Part shown: piece after piece, positions 8,918-17,332 of the stretch
Position numbering within the stretch: position 1 is the stretch's first letter
Layout of the letters: each line of letters starts with the position of its first letter
Origin: JAABRB01 sp963735025
GTDB taxonomy: Bacteria; Pseudomonadota; Gammaproteobacteria; Burkholderiales; SG8-39
NCBI GenBank assembly: GCA_963735025.1
Contig: CAVTJG010000009.1
Span: 1,612,001-1,676,000, forward strand
Direction of reading: 5' to 3'
Length of the DNA: 64,000 nt
Notes under the pieces: generated by a model
Database searches by the model: none
What the model was told of the DNA's origin: nothing
What the model saw: the letters and a program-made list of their open reading frames with translations, nothing else
Position numbers and translations under genes: made by a program

Positions 8918-9196
8918 TCAAGCCTCCGCAGTGGTCGGATCGATCACTGACCGCACGCGGGCAACCGCATTGGCCGGAAATCCCCCCTTCTGCGCATGCT
9001 GGCGCACTGCCTCCTCGTTGGGCGCAACGTAAACGCAGTAGATCTTGTCATCTGTCACGAAGCTTTGAACCCATTGAATCGTCGGGCCCATGCCATGCAA
9101 CACGCTGCACGACTTCTGCGCGATCGCCTGCAGTTCCTGCCGCGGCAGCTTTCCGGCTCCGATGATCTCGCGCTCGATTACGAATTTTGGCATCAC
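8918..9196 (-). CDS. DUF4242 small protein
   Basis: 92 residues: KFVIEREIIGAGKLPRQELQ, then MGPTIQWVQSFVTDDKIYCVYVAPNEE and GGFPANAVARVRSVIDPTT. These are the hallmark segments of DUF4242 (SCO4226-like, ferredoxin-like fold; a Streptomyces member is known to bind nickel). It is cytoplasmic, with no signal. ATG codons at 9196 and 9193 are both possible; GGAGAACGTG just upstream gives a ribosome site. It stands 3' of the LuxR-fusion gene on the same strand and could share its transcript. Confidence 0.85.
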   Translation of the reverse strand: MMPKFVIEREIIGAGKLPRQELQAIAQKSCSVLHGMGPTIQWVQSFVTDDKIYCVYVAPNEEAVRQHAQKGGFPANAVARVRSVIDPTTAEA

Positions 9197-9316
9197 GTTC
9201 TCCTAGAGCTCGCTTGTCGGGCACGCAGGGGGCGGCCCGTGCAAGCACTTTGACGCGTCCAATGGAGCGTGTATTGAGGCGAATGCCCCGATGCGGAGAC
9301 TGCGATGCGCGGCACA

Positions 9317-9336
9317 CCCGGGACAAATGTCCCGGG
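9317..9336. terminator. perfect hairpin abutting the hydrolase-LuxR stop codon
   Basis: CCCGGGACAAATGTCCCGGG is a self-complementary stretch ending one base before the stop codon of the minus-strand hydrolase-LuxR gene. It would form a very stable stem in that transcript. There is no U-run, so it may stabilise the 3' end or pause polymerase rather than be a full intrinsic terminator. Confidence 0.4.
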
Positions 9337-10431
9337 CTACCGTGACCTGGCTCCGATCGGGATTCCGAGGCCCGCGTTGCGCGCCCGCACGATGGCCTGG
9401 TAACGATGCGCCACGCCGATCTTGTCGAAGACGCGCGTGATGTGATTGCGCACCGTCTTCTCCGACAGCCCGAGTGACACGGCGATTTCCGCGTTATCCA
9501 GGCCCCCGGCGATGCACTCGAGGACGTTGCGCTCCCGCGGGGTAAGGTCGCCAAGAGGCAGGGCGGGCTCGGACGTGCCGCGTGCGGCGGCCGGCGCACC
9601 GAGGAAGCGCCGGACTTCCTCCAGCAGCCGCGGCCACGCAGGCTCGTCGGCAAGCGGCATGTGATTCTCGCTATCGAGCTGGACGAAGCGGGAGTCGGGA
9701 ATCAGCCCGGCAAGCATGCGCCCTTCCTCGATCGGCACCACCGCATCCCGTTCCGCGTGGAGTACAAGAGTGGGACTCCTGATGCGCCGCGCTGTCTGCG
9801 TCACGTCGACATTCCAGCAGGTGCGAAGCAGTTTGACGGCACTCTCCGCGGAAGTCGCTGCACGCTGCTGCTCGGACCAGGAACGAAGGTGCGCCAGGGT
9901 GCCGCCGGGCTGGAACGCCGAGGCCCATACCTGCAGGAAGGCGTGGTTCTCTTGCCCCCAGCCGAGCCGCGTGAGATCGAGCAACAGCCTTCCCTTCTCG
10001 ATCTCGCTCGGGAGATTCGTGCGCAGCAATCTGCCGCGCGCATAAGTGCCGTAGAGAACGAGGTGGCTCACCCGGTCGGGATGGCGGGCTGCGTACTCCA
10101 CCGCAATCGGGCCGCCCTGGCAGGTCCCGAGCAGCGCAAAGCGCTCGAACCCTGCGGCATCGATCACGCGCTCGAAATCTTGCACCCAGGTCTCGGAGGA
10201 GACTTCGGCAACCTCGCGGTCGGAAAGCCCGCAACCGCGCGAGTCATAGCGCAGCACCTTGTGCTCGCTCGAAAACGCTTCGAGCCACGGCTGCCACGCC
10301 AGACTGCGCCACTGATGCTCGAGGTGAGTGAGCCAGCTCGCTGACATCACCAGCGGCGACCCCTCGCCGCTGACTGCATAGGCAAGCGTCACCCCGTCAG
10401 CGTTTGTGCAGAAGCGGATCGTCTGATCCAT
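9337..10431 (-). CDS. alpha/beta-hydrolase fused to a LuxR DNA-binding domain, Cys nucleophile
   Basis: 364 residues started at MDQTIRFCTNADGV, the usual opening of this family. Residues 1-285 are an alpha/beta-hydrolase: the nucleophile elbow reads LLGTCQGGP with Cys104 where Ser is normal, the acid is in HAERDAVVPIEEG and the histidine in LDSENHMPLADEP. Residues 298-360 are a LuxR/GerE helix-turn-helix (DLTPRERNVLECIAGGL, then GLSEKTVRNHITRVFDKIGV). The protein probably senses a small lipophilic ester or lactone and controls transcription; a Cys in the elbow favours slow turnover or covalent sensing. Targets are unknown; DUF4242 lies downstream. A start 20 codons earlier is open but poorly conserved in character. 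Confidence 0.85.
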   Translation of the reverse strand: MDQTIRFCTNADGVTLAYAVSGEGSPLVMSASWLTHLEHQWRSLAWQPWLEAFSSEHKVLRYDSRGCGLSDREVAEVSSETWVQDFERVIDAAGFERFALLGTCQGGPIAVEYAARHPDRVSHLVLYGTYARGRLLRTNLPSEIEKGRLLLDLTRLGWGQENHAFLQVWASAFQPGGTLAHLRSWSEQQRAATSAESAVKLLRTCWNVDVTQTARRIRSPTLVLHAERDAVVPIEEGRMLAGLIPDSRFVQLDSENHMPLADEPAWPRLLEEVRRFLGAPAAARGTSEPALPLGDLTPRERNVLECIAGGLDNAEIAVSLGLSEKTVRNHITRVFDKIGVAHRYQAIVRARNAGLGIPIGARSR

Positions 10432-10550
10432 CGGCGGGGCACACGGATATGGTCTCCAGGCGATAGTACTCCCAGCCGGCGCCCCAAACATTCCAGCGGT
10501 TTCGATACCGGGCCGTGCTCACGAGACGCGCGTCCTGCATGCCGAACCGA

Positions 10551-10937
10551 TCATGGCTTCTCGACGATCTTCCAATACGAGTCCTTGCGAATGACCATCC
10601 CGTCGCGAAACTAGTAGTGGTCACATCCGCGAACTTTGACCCGGACGCCGTCGGGTCTCGTGCCCGTCAGGAGCCATTCGGAAAAGACCATGTTTCCACT
10701 GATCCAGTGCAGGTCGTCGCTATAGCGGATGTCGGGGAGACCCTTGAAGCGCGTCGCCAGACCCTCCCTCACGGCGGCCTTGCCCACACAGCGCTGTCCC
10801 CACGGATCTCGCCCGCGGGGCATATCCAACGAACAATCGTCCGCAAAGAACGCCATGATCGCGTCCAGATCGTGCGCGTTGAATGCGTCGAGGATGGCCT
10901 TCGCCGTTTCTTCGGAGACTGACTGCTGTCGAGACAT
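10551..10937 (-). pseudogene. SnoaL-like (NTF2 fold) protein with an internal amber codon
   Basis: The frame opens MSRQQSVSEETAKAILDAFN and continues through DAIMAFFADDCSLDMPRG and GNMVFSEWLLTGTRPDGV, the signature of the SnoaL/NTF2 fold used by small isomerases and cyclases. It stops at TAG (10613-10611) after VRGCDHY. The same frame then continues for 19 residues, FRDGMVIRKDSYWKIVEKP, to TGA at 10553-10551. That segment is the expected last strand pair of the fold (compare F-R-D-G-K-I in relatives), so the amber interrupts a normal gene of 128 codons. Either the codon is read through, the gene lost its end by one substitution, or a base is wrong. Substrate unknown. Confidence 0.75.
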
Positions 10938-10980
10938 CGCGCTTCCTCCTCACATGACGATCTCACGCTCGCGGGAAAGG

Positions 10981-11412
10981 TCAGGCGCCGTTTTCGATGT
11001 ACCTGACGTCGGCAATCCAGTTGCGCTTCCTTCGCGCAAGGCGGGAATCTTTGCTTTCACCATCGAAGCTTGTTGACGCACGACGAAGAAGCGATTGATC
11101 GACGCCTTCGAATGCGTTGACGCTGACAACCGCGTAAAGATGATCGTCGATCCGGCTGGTGACCACGGGCACGATGCCGCATCGGGTGCAGATGTGGAAT
11201 TCTGCGGTTCGGGTGCCGAACGAGTATTTGGATACGAGCGTGCGATCATTGACCACTATCTGCAGGGCGCCGCCTGGATTGGAAGTCCACACGCCGCCGT
11301 GCTTGGTGCAAAACGAGCAGGTGCAGGCGCGAACCGGGATTTCGGCGGGATCAGGCTCCCAGGTGAGGGAGAAGGAGATGTTCCCGCAGTGGCACTTACC
11401 GTGGATCAACAT
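10981..11412 (-). CDS. GFA (CENP-V-like) zinc-binding protein
   Basis: 143 residues. The cysteine spacing GKCHCGNISF, ACTCSFCTKHGG and HICTRCGIVPV is that of the GFA domain, which holds two zinc ions and takes its name from a glutathione-dependent formaldehyde-activating enzyme. Many members have unknown substrates, so a role with glutathione adducts is only family-based. Cytoplasmic. It lies 43 bases upstream of the SnoaL-like gene on the same strand. Confidence 0.88.
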   Translation of the reverse strand: MLIHGKCHCGNISFSLTWEPDPAEIPVRACTCSFCTKHGGVWTSNPGGALQIVVNDRTLVSKYSFGTRTAEFHICTRCGIVPVVTSRIDDHLYAVVSVNAFEGVDQSLLRRASTSFDGESKDSRLARRKRNWIADVRYIENGA

Positions 11413-11537
11413 GCGTTCGATTCCTGTTGTTGCGGCACCTGACGTCGCGCGTAACCGGCCGCCGACGAGCGAAGCGAGAGGGAACCCAACGGCGAAGCGG
11501 TTGGGCGGTCCGGTTCACGCGCTGGTTGATCGCGATT

Positions 11538-12306
11538 TCACTCACGTCGCCAATTTATAGGTTGCGATGGGTCCTGAAACTCGAGCAACTCGCCGGTGCG
11601 GTGAAGTACCTCCTTGTTCCCCGCGACGTCGCGCAGCCATTGAGACACCCTGGCAGATCTCCTCGCAAAAGACATCGATCTGCATTTGCAAGACGAACGA
11701 ACCGTCATCCGACTGAATGAAGTTCGAATGGAACGCCATCCCCGGAGGCGGAGGCGTAATGAACACGATTTGCTTGTTCTGGGCTTTCGGATGCTCTGCC
11801 AGTCCTTGGTGTAGCGCTGCACACCTCAGGTAGTAGCAATCGTCGGCAGAGAAGAGCTCTGGAACGTAACGGAACCCGACGTACCGATCGAACCATTTCC
11901 GATATCGATTCTTTACCACGGGTTCGGACGGGTCCTCCAGCGCACCGCAGATGTCCGGCATCGCGAGCGACAGGAAGAGAGCACCGAACCAATTGTGACT
12001 ACGCAACGAGTGCTGGATAGCCGCTACGTACTTCTCGATACCAGTGGCCGGAGGTCCGAACAGCTTGCGGACCTCAATGAGGCGTTGGATCGCCCAATCG
12101 ATGACAGTCCTTGGGAGGTCCCCTTCGTCGGGCGTGTTCTCGGTGCTGAAGTCTCGGACTTGGACTCCCTCTTGCGACACGGTGACCATGCCGTATCGGG
12201 TGATTCGAGGAGGTTCTGGAACCTTCAGCGCTGATTCGGGACCGCGAGCATCACGACGCTCGTAGAACGCACGAACGGCTTGCATGAGGTCTTTCACGAC
12301 GGCCAA
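11538..12306 (-). CDS. unknown protein with a HEPN-like R-x4-H motif; frame break near the C-terminus
   Basis: The uninterrupted frame gives 254 residues ending at 11542. I do not recognise a family. The central part is helical (SLRSHNWFGALFLSLAMPDICGAL, shown here only in part, then YRKWFDRYVGFRY), leading into DDCYYLRCAALHQGLAEH. RCAALH fits the R-x4-6-H motif of HEPN domains, many of which are RNases in defence or toxin systems; this assignment rests on one motif. After CEEICQG the frame turns Arg-rich, whereas the neighbouring frame reads VSQWLRDVAGNKEVLHRTGE and ends at 11538. One extra base near 11640 would explain this, giving about 255 residues. No antitoxin-like partner is adjacent. 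Confidence 0.6.
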
Positions 12307-13171
12307 GCGTCCCGCATGAGCGATCTAACGATAAGTAGGGACCCTAAAAGGACGGTTTAGAAAGCGTCCTAATGGTCTATATATAGTCGGATGATGGGTG
12401 GCCCGCACGGAGAATCAACGAGGCGGGCTGATTTCGTGGGTCCTAAATCCGGCGGGCAAACCCGTCTTGGGTGGTGCGGCCATGCACGGCGTCCTTGCGG
12501 TGAAGGATGCGGCGCGCCCTCTGTCGGCGAGAGGAAAATATAGCACTGGGGGTTGCAAGCCCGTGAGGAGCATATTCCGCGCGCGGCGCCCGGATACTCG
12601 ATGCCGGTGCATAGGATCGCGGTTACTTTGGTTGACCAAGCACTTAGCGTCCTACGGTGGGAAATTCGTAACGCTGTATCCTCGCGCGCGAATTTCCGAT
12701 TACTCGATTACTTAGTGTCCGTGTTCGGACAGTCGCGGCCGTACCGCCTCGTGGCAAAGAGGAGCGGCTATTGGCGGGCGAATTGGCGCCGCCAAGTTCA
12801 TGGCTTCTTTCCGCAGACCGTCGACGATCACGTTACGGCTGAGCGATAAGTCGTTGGCAACCAGTAGCTGTCGGAAGATTTTTCACTCCGCGCGTCGGTG
12901 TTCGCGTTTTGGAGTTCAACATCGTTGATTTTATTATCTATTCTTTCGAAGGCCCACATATTGCATCTCCGACGAGGTTACGGTTGAGGAAGTCACGAAG
13001 CGCTGAATAGAGATAGAGCGGTTGGTCGGCGCGCCGGGGCGATGCCGACGCCCGAGATTTGCACCCCGCATCAGGGGGAGAGGGCCAAGTCTACGGGTAG
13101 ATTTTCAGTTCGGTCCGAGTATTTGACGAGCAGTGAGTCGATAGCGGTCGAGACCACCAGCGGAGCAATCC
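12307..13171. other. 865-base stretch without a convincing gene
   Basis: Reading frames of up to about 105 codons occur, but none has a recognisable protein, a ribosome site or neighbour-like codon use. G+C falls locally (for example around 12355-12395, with TATATATAG, and 12905-12965). I found no tRNA or intrinsic terminator. The last 40 bases hold the leader of the next gene (GGAGCAATCC before its ATG). Confidence 0.5.
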
Positions 13172-14110
13172 ATGAAGCGCGGTACCCTGCTTGGCCTTCT
13201 CATTGCGGCGGCTGCGGTCGCTGTTCCTGTCGCTGTGCACGCGGCCACTTTGTTCACGATCGGGCCGGATGCCGATCCACTTTTCCCCGTGCCACGAGTG
13301 CTGAACCAGCTGCCGGCAACTGCGCCGGTCACTGCGGCACCGCTGGCGACGCTGGGCGATGGTTCGATCGGGTTCAACGGTGGTCTCGCCTATAACTCAG
13401 GGGACACGCGGCTTTATTCGATCGGTAACAATTTTCTCGGTGACTCGGCGCTGTACAGCATGACCACGCTGGGTGGCAGCTTGTTGTCGATTGGCGTGCT
13501 CGGTCAGGGCTTCAACGGTGGCCTCGCATACGATTCGGCAAACGACAAGTTCTACGCGATCGCCAATGATTTCTTTGGAAATTCGACCCTTTATGAAGTC
13601 ACCGCTGCAGGTGTAGCCACCCCGCTCGGAATAATTGGCTTCGGCTTCTACGGCGGCCTGACCTACAGCGCAGACGACGGGAAGCTGTATGCGATAGCGG
13701 GCGACTTCTTGGGCGTGATGCGCACTGTTGTCGCAATCGACATCGCCACCGCCGCGGCAACGCCGCTTTTCGATCTCGGCGACGGCAGCCTCGGTTTCAA
13801 TGGCGGCCTCGCTTACGACGATGACGCCGATCTCTTCTACGTGATCGGAAACGATTTCCTCGCCAATTCGACCCTGTTTTCGTTCACGCTTGTCGGTGGC
13901 GTGCTCCCGGGGGACGATCTGGCAGCAATTGGCTTGAGCTTCGGCCAGGGGTTCCTGAACGTCGGCTTGGCGCTCGCACCGGAGGTCAAGCCGCCGCCGG
14001 TTTTGAGCGAGCCACCGACCCTGGCACTGGTCGTGCTGATCAGCCTGCTCGGTCTGGCGTCCAAGCGCTTGAATGTGCGCCGCCCGTCTCCCTCGCGCCA
14101 GGTCTCATAG
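13172..14110 (+). CDS. secreted four-repeat protein with a PEP-CTERM-like sorting tail
   Basis: 312 residues. Residues 1-24 are a signal peptide ending AVHA. Four repeats of about 47 residues follow (61-107, 108-154, 155-200, 201-247), each built as G-F-N/Y-G-G-L-x-Y, then a short D-rich turn, LYxIxxDFxG and a hydrophobic strand, which would suit blades of a beta-propeller. The C-terminus reads VLSEPPTLALVVLISLLGLASKR: a proline-rich motif in place of the usual PEP, a membrane helix and basic residues, as in PEP-CTERM proteins processed by exosortase. The protein is probably surface or matrix exposed. No exosortase lies in the window. Calcium binding by the D-rich turns is a guess. Confidence 0.75.
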   Translation: MKRGTLLGLLIAAAAVAVPVAVHAATLFTIGPDADPLFPVPRVLNQLPATAPVTAAPLATLGDGSIGFNGGLAYNSGDTRLYSIGNNFLGDSALYSMTTLGGSLLSIGVLGQGFNGGLAYDSANDKFYAIANDFFGNSTLYEVTAAGVATPLGIIGFGFYGGLTYSADDGKLYAIAGDFLGVMRTVVAIDIATAAATPLFDLGDGSLGFNGGLAYDDDADLFYVIGNDFLANSTLFSFTLVGGVLPGDDLAAIGLSFGQGFLNVGLALAPEVKPPPVLSEPPTLALVVLISLLGLASKRLNVRRPSPSRQVS

Positions 14111-14182
14111 GTCACGTGGAAGGGCGGTCCTGCCGCTCAGGATATCTGTGTGCGTCGTTTCATAACTCTCAAGGAGACAGCC

Positions 14183-14698
14183 ATGCCCGACCGCTTTCGT
14201 TTCGCGATTTCCTTGCTGCTCTTCGCTGCCTCAAGTGTGTACTGTGCGGCAGCCAGCGCTCAATACAGCACGCCGATGCGCGACGTCGAAAATCCGGCGC
14301 GTACGCCGTTTCAAGCGAGCGGTACGATTGATTTCTCCCCGCCTTTTGCGGGGGTATTTGGAAGCCCTCTTTTCGACGTGCCAGCAGGACGTCGCGCAGT
14401 GATCGAATATGCGTCGGTGCGATGCTTCTCTGCTGCGGGAAATCCCATCGTATCGGCGGTGATCCAGGTCACAGAACTCACCGGCGGCGGCTCGATTTCG
14501 CGGTCGTTCCAGATTCCCATCACATTTCAAGGCACCGATGCGTTTTCTGGGCCGCTATACATCGGGGGCCTGACCACGCGCCTGTATTCCGATCGCGGCC
14601 TTAGCGGTGGAGGTGTGACTATAGGTGCGAGTCGCGCGAGCGGAAGCGGATCAGGGAGCTGCGCCTTTGCCATCAGTGGTCATACAATCGCGATCTAG
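14183..14698 (+). CDS. small secreted protein, unknown
   Basis: 171 residues started at MPDRFRFAISLLL, chosen because AAGGAGACAGCC precedes the ATG. A signal peptide ends near AAASAQ (about residue 28). The mature part is beta-rich and Gly/Ser-rich, with two cysteines (VRCFSAAG and GSCAFAISG) that could join. It lies 72 bases after the PEP-CTERM-like gene on the same strand, so both may form one transcript for export. Family not recognised. Confidence 0.7.
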   Translation: MPDRFRFAISLLLFAASSVYCAAASAQYSTPMRDVENPARTPFQASGTIDFSPPFAGVFGSPLFDVPAGRRAVIEYASVRCFSAAGNPIVSAVIQVTELTGGGSISRSFQIPITFQGTDAFSGPLYIGGLTTRLYSDRGLSGGGVTIGASRASGSGSGSCAFAISGHTIAI

Positions 14699-14805
14699 AC
14701 GTTCGCATCGGCGAGTCGGAACTAGCGAGAAATGGCGACGCCCCAAGCCGTCGGAGAACGGTTTCAAGGTGAGCCCCTGGCACGCGAGACTTCGAGGGAA
14801 GATCG

Positions 14806-15588
14806 ATGAACGGTCCTACGTTTCAAATTGTGCGTTCGGCGGTGTGCGTCCTCGCCTTGCTTTTGCACGGCAGCGGCGCAATGGCACAGGCTTCGGTGCC
14901 TCAGTCTGGCTCGACCAAGGAGTTGGTCCTGCCTTATGGAGGAGGGACGCTGCCGGAGCAGGCTCTGAACCCGCCGCCGGGCACCATCGTCAAGCTCGTG
15001 CTTGCGCCTGGCGCCCCGCCGAGTGTTCACGAGGGCCAAGAAGCCCGGGACAAGCTGGTCGTGCCCTATGACGGCGGTCCGTTGCCGGAAGTGGCGATGA
15101 ATCCGCCTCCGGGAACGGTCGTCATGCTCGAGCACGTGGGGGGCGTCGCCGCGAGTCTGGCTGACAACGAGCCGCAAATAGAACGCGAGTCTCGCAAAAG
15201 CGAGATTATCCTGCGCACGTCGGGCGGTGGACTGCCGGAACAGGCATTGAACCCGCCTCCGGGCAAAGTCGTGCGTCTCATCGCCGATCCGCGCGCTCCG
15301 CTGTTGGATAGGGTCGCAGTCGACGATCGGAAGGAACCGGACATTGTTCTGGCCTGGGACGGTGGTGAGCTTCCGGAACTGGCGCTGAATCCGCCACCCG
15401 GCACGGTTGTCAAACTGATGCTGGTTGATTCACCCAGCAGCAAGGCCAAGACTGCCAAGGCGAGCGGCGCCAATCAACGCGAGCTCGTCCTGCCCTACTC
15501 GGGGGGGCGGCTGCCAGAACAGGCGCTCAGTCCGCCGCCCGGCACGATCGTAAAACTCATGGCTCCGGAAGTCGGTGAAACCAAATAA
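14806..15588 (+). CDS. secreted protein with five LPE-ALNPPPGT repeats
   Basis: 260 residues with a signal peptide (1 to about 28, ending GAMAQ). Five copies of a 26-residue unit lie at 39-64, 83-108, 133-158, 179-204 and 226-251. The consensus is ELVLPY-x-GG-x-LPEQALNPPPG, then T-x-VKL. Linkers of 18-24 residues are charged and variable. I know no described family with this repeat; the strict LPE-x-A-x-NPPPG core suggests a ligand-binding or stacking unit. It follows two other secreted-protein genes on the same strand and is followed by an intrinsic terminator, so it is probably last in that unit. Confidence 0.75.
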   Translation: MNGPTFQIVRSAVCVLALLLHGSGAMAQASVPQSGSTKELVLPYGGGTLPEQALNPPPGTIVKLVLAPGAPPSVHEGQEARDKLVVPYDGGPLPEVAMNPPPGTVVMLEHVGGVAASLADNEPQIERESRKSEIILRTSGGGLPEQALNPPPGKVVRLIADPRAPLLDRVAVDDRKEPDIVLAWDGGELPELALNPPPGTVVKLMLVDSPSSKAKTAKASGANQRELVLPYSGGRLPEQALSPPPGTIVKLMAPEVGETK

Positions 15589-15723
15589 GAGGAGGCGGTG
15601 AAGTGAGCTGGCCATGCGTCAGCCATGTGCTCAAGCACCGATGCATCGACCAGGAGACTCCCAAGGTAGGAAGGGTCCTATCGCCTGAACGGTAAGCCGG
15701 ATAGCTGTGGCAGCAGCCCGGGA

Positions 15724-15746
15724 AGCCCGCCGCGTGCGGGCTTTTT
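15724..15746 (+). terminator. intrinsic terminator
   Basis: AGCCCGC-CGCGT-GCGGGCT is a seven-base-pair G+C-rich stem with a five-base loop, followed at once by TTTTTG. It is well placed to end the transcript of the three secreted-protein genes about 135 bases downstream of the last stop. Confidence 0.8.
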
Positions 15747-15766
15747 GTTATCGGGCCAACTTCGAT

Positions 15767-16384
15767 TCAACGACGGCCGCCCAGCGTGTAGAAGAGCAGC
15801 TTCGAACACTCGAGCACGACGTTGGGCGCGGCGTCCCGCTCGGTCCACCAGCGGTCGGGGAAGGGTTCGTAGGTGCTGGCCACCACGAGCACGCGTGCGT
15901 GCGGCAGGGCATCGCGGAAGATCATGCGCGCGCGACGCACGTGGTAGGGCGATGTGACGATGAGGAGCGTGGGCGTGCCGTCCGGGTAGAGGGCACGAAT
16001 CGCGCGCGCCTCCTCCAGGGTGGTGCGCAGACCCTTGCCGAATGTCGCGATCGCGGTGTCCGGCACGTTCCGGCGCAGGAGCAGCGTCCGGCCGGTTTCC
16101 TCGAACCAGGGCACCGGCACGCCTGCGCGCTCCAGCGTCAGACTGCGCGGCGAGCGCGCAGGCACGGAAAGCAGGACGCGCGGTGCGAGGCCGTCGCGAT
16201 ACAGGTCCGCGCCCTGCAGGACGCGCGTGAGATCGTCGCCCAGGACGATGATCGCGTCGGCGCGCTGCGGCGGGTCGGCGTCGCGCAGCCACGTCGCGAC
16301 ATGGTATGCGCCCACGGCGGCGGGAATGGCTGCGAGCACGGCGATCGCGAGAAATGCGAGGACGCTCCGCTTGAAGCACTGCAT
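15767..16384 (-). CDS. YdcF/SanA-type DUF218 membrane-anchored protein
   Basis: 205 residues: one N-terminal membrane helix (SVLAFLAIAVLAAIPAAVGAY), then a periplasmic domain with the DUF218 features ADAIIVLGDDL, ADLYRDGLAPRVLLS, TLEEARAIRAL and LLIVTSPYHVRRARMIF. Relatives (ElyC, SanA, YdcF) act in envelope or peptidoglycan metabolism; the reaction is not known for most. It is divergent from the spermidine-synthase-like gene, with starts about 45 bases apart, so promoters overlap. Confidence 0.88.
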   Translation of the reverse strand: MQCFKRSVLAFLAIAVLAAIPAAVGAYHVATWLRDADPPQRADAIIVLGDDLTRVLQGADLYRDGLAPRVLLSVPARSPRSLTLERAGVPVPWFEETGRTLLLRRNVPDTAIATFGKGLRTTLEEARAIRALYPDGTPTLLIVTSPYHVRRARMIFRDALPHARVLVVASTYEPFPDRWWTERDAAPNVVLECSKLLFYTLGGRR

Positions 16385-16429
16385 AATCCGGCCTCGTCGA
16401 ATGGATAGTCGATTCTAGCGATAGCGGTG

Positions 16430-17215
16430 ATGAAGGGTTTACGGCGCTGGCTCGCGGGCAGGCACTCGAGCGTGGAAGTGAGCGAAGAGCGCGGCGTGCG
16501 CTTGCTGCACCTCGGCGGCCCGGCGATCCAGAGCGCGATCCGCCTCTCGCGTCCCGACGAGCTCGAGCTGCACTACACGCGGGCGATGATGGCGTTCCTG
16601 CTGTTCGATCCCATGCCGCGCGACATCGCGATGATCGGACTGGGCGGCGGTTCCATCGCGCGATTCGTGAACGCCCGCCTGCCCCAGGCGCGCATGACCG
16701 CGGTCGAGATCAACCCGCGCGTGCTTGCCGCGGCGCGCAGCCTGTTCGGCCTGCCCACGGAGTGCGAGCGCCTCGCCATCGAGCTCGAGGACGGCGCGAA
16801 GTGGATTCCGGCGCACACGGACTGCGCCGATGTGCTGCTGCTCGACGCCTTCGACGACGGTCAGTCCGTCAAGGCGCTCGCCACGCAGGCGTTCTACGAA
16901 GCGTGCCGCAAGACGTTGCGCAGCCGCGGGATCATGGTCGTCAACTTCATCGCCGAGGAGCGGGGTTTCGGCAAGTACCTGGCGCGCATCGAGGAGGCGT
17001 TCGACGGGCGCGTGCTCTGCCTCCCGGCGCAGGATCGGGTGAACATGATCGTGCTGGCATTCAAGGGCGGACCGGCGCGCGTCGCAATCGATTCGCTGAA
17101 GGCTTCGGCGCGCGTGCTGAAGCGCCGCTATGCCCTGCCGTTCGACCGCTTCGCCACCGACTTGCTCGAGCGCAACACTCGCACTGCCGCCTACCTGCGC
17201 ATCGGCCGGCCCTAG
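16430..17215 (+). CDS. spermidine-synthase-like aminopropyltransferase fold protein (soluble)
   Basis: About 261 residues (ATG at 16430; a GTG three bases earlier is equally possible). The Rossmann nucleotide site reads MIGLGGGSIARFV, followed by TAVEINPRVLAAAR, and the active-site strand DVLLLDAFDDGQSV takes the place of the D-x-x-DP motif of true spermidine synthases. The usual YHE segment before the first strand is LHYTRAMM here, so polyamine binding residues are not all kept and the substrate may differ. It is the first of several plus-strand genes whose families recur with polyamine enzymes, though a 117-base gap separates it from the SPFH gene. Confidence 0.8.
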   Translation: MKGLRRWLAGRHSSVEVSEERGVRLLHLGGPAIQSAIRLSRPDELELHYTRAMMAFLLFDPMPRDIAMIGLGGGSIARFVNARLPQARMTAVEINPRVLAAARSLFGLPTECERLAIELEDGAKWIPAHTDCADVLLLDAFDDGQSVKALATQAFYEACRKTLRSRGIMVVNFIAEERGFGKYLARIEEAFDGRVLCLPAQDRVNMIVLAFKGGPARVAIDSLKASARVLKRRYALPFDRFATDLLERNTRTAAYLRIGRP

Positions 17216-17332
17216 GCGTGCCCACCCGGTAGAAAATCACGCATGGCGCGGTGCTTGCGCCGCATGAATGCCCGCGCGCAGGCCGAGTGGGACTAAACTA
17301 CCGCGGATTCGACTTTCCAGAGGAGTCCGGCC

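Noticed and set aside
12398..12715. A 105-codon plus-strand frame in the 865-base gap
   Set aside because: No ribosome site, biased composition and no recognisable protein features.
15620..15722. Possible small RNA or riboswitch before the terminator
   Set aside because: The sequence before the terminator (GGTAGGAAGGGTCC and so on) has no fold I can match to a known class; the terminator is explained by the upstream genes.
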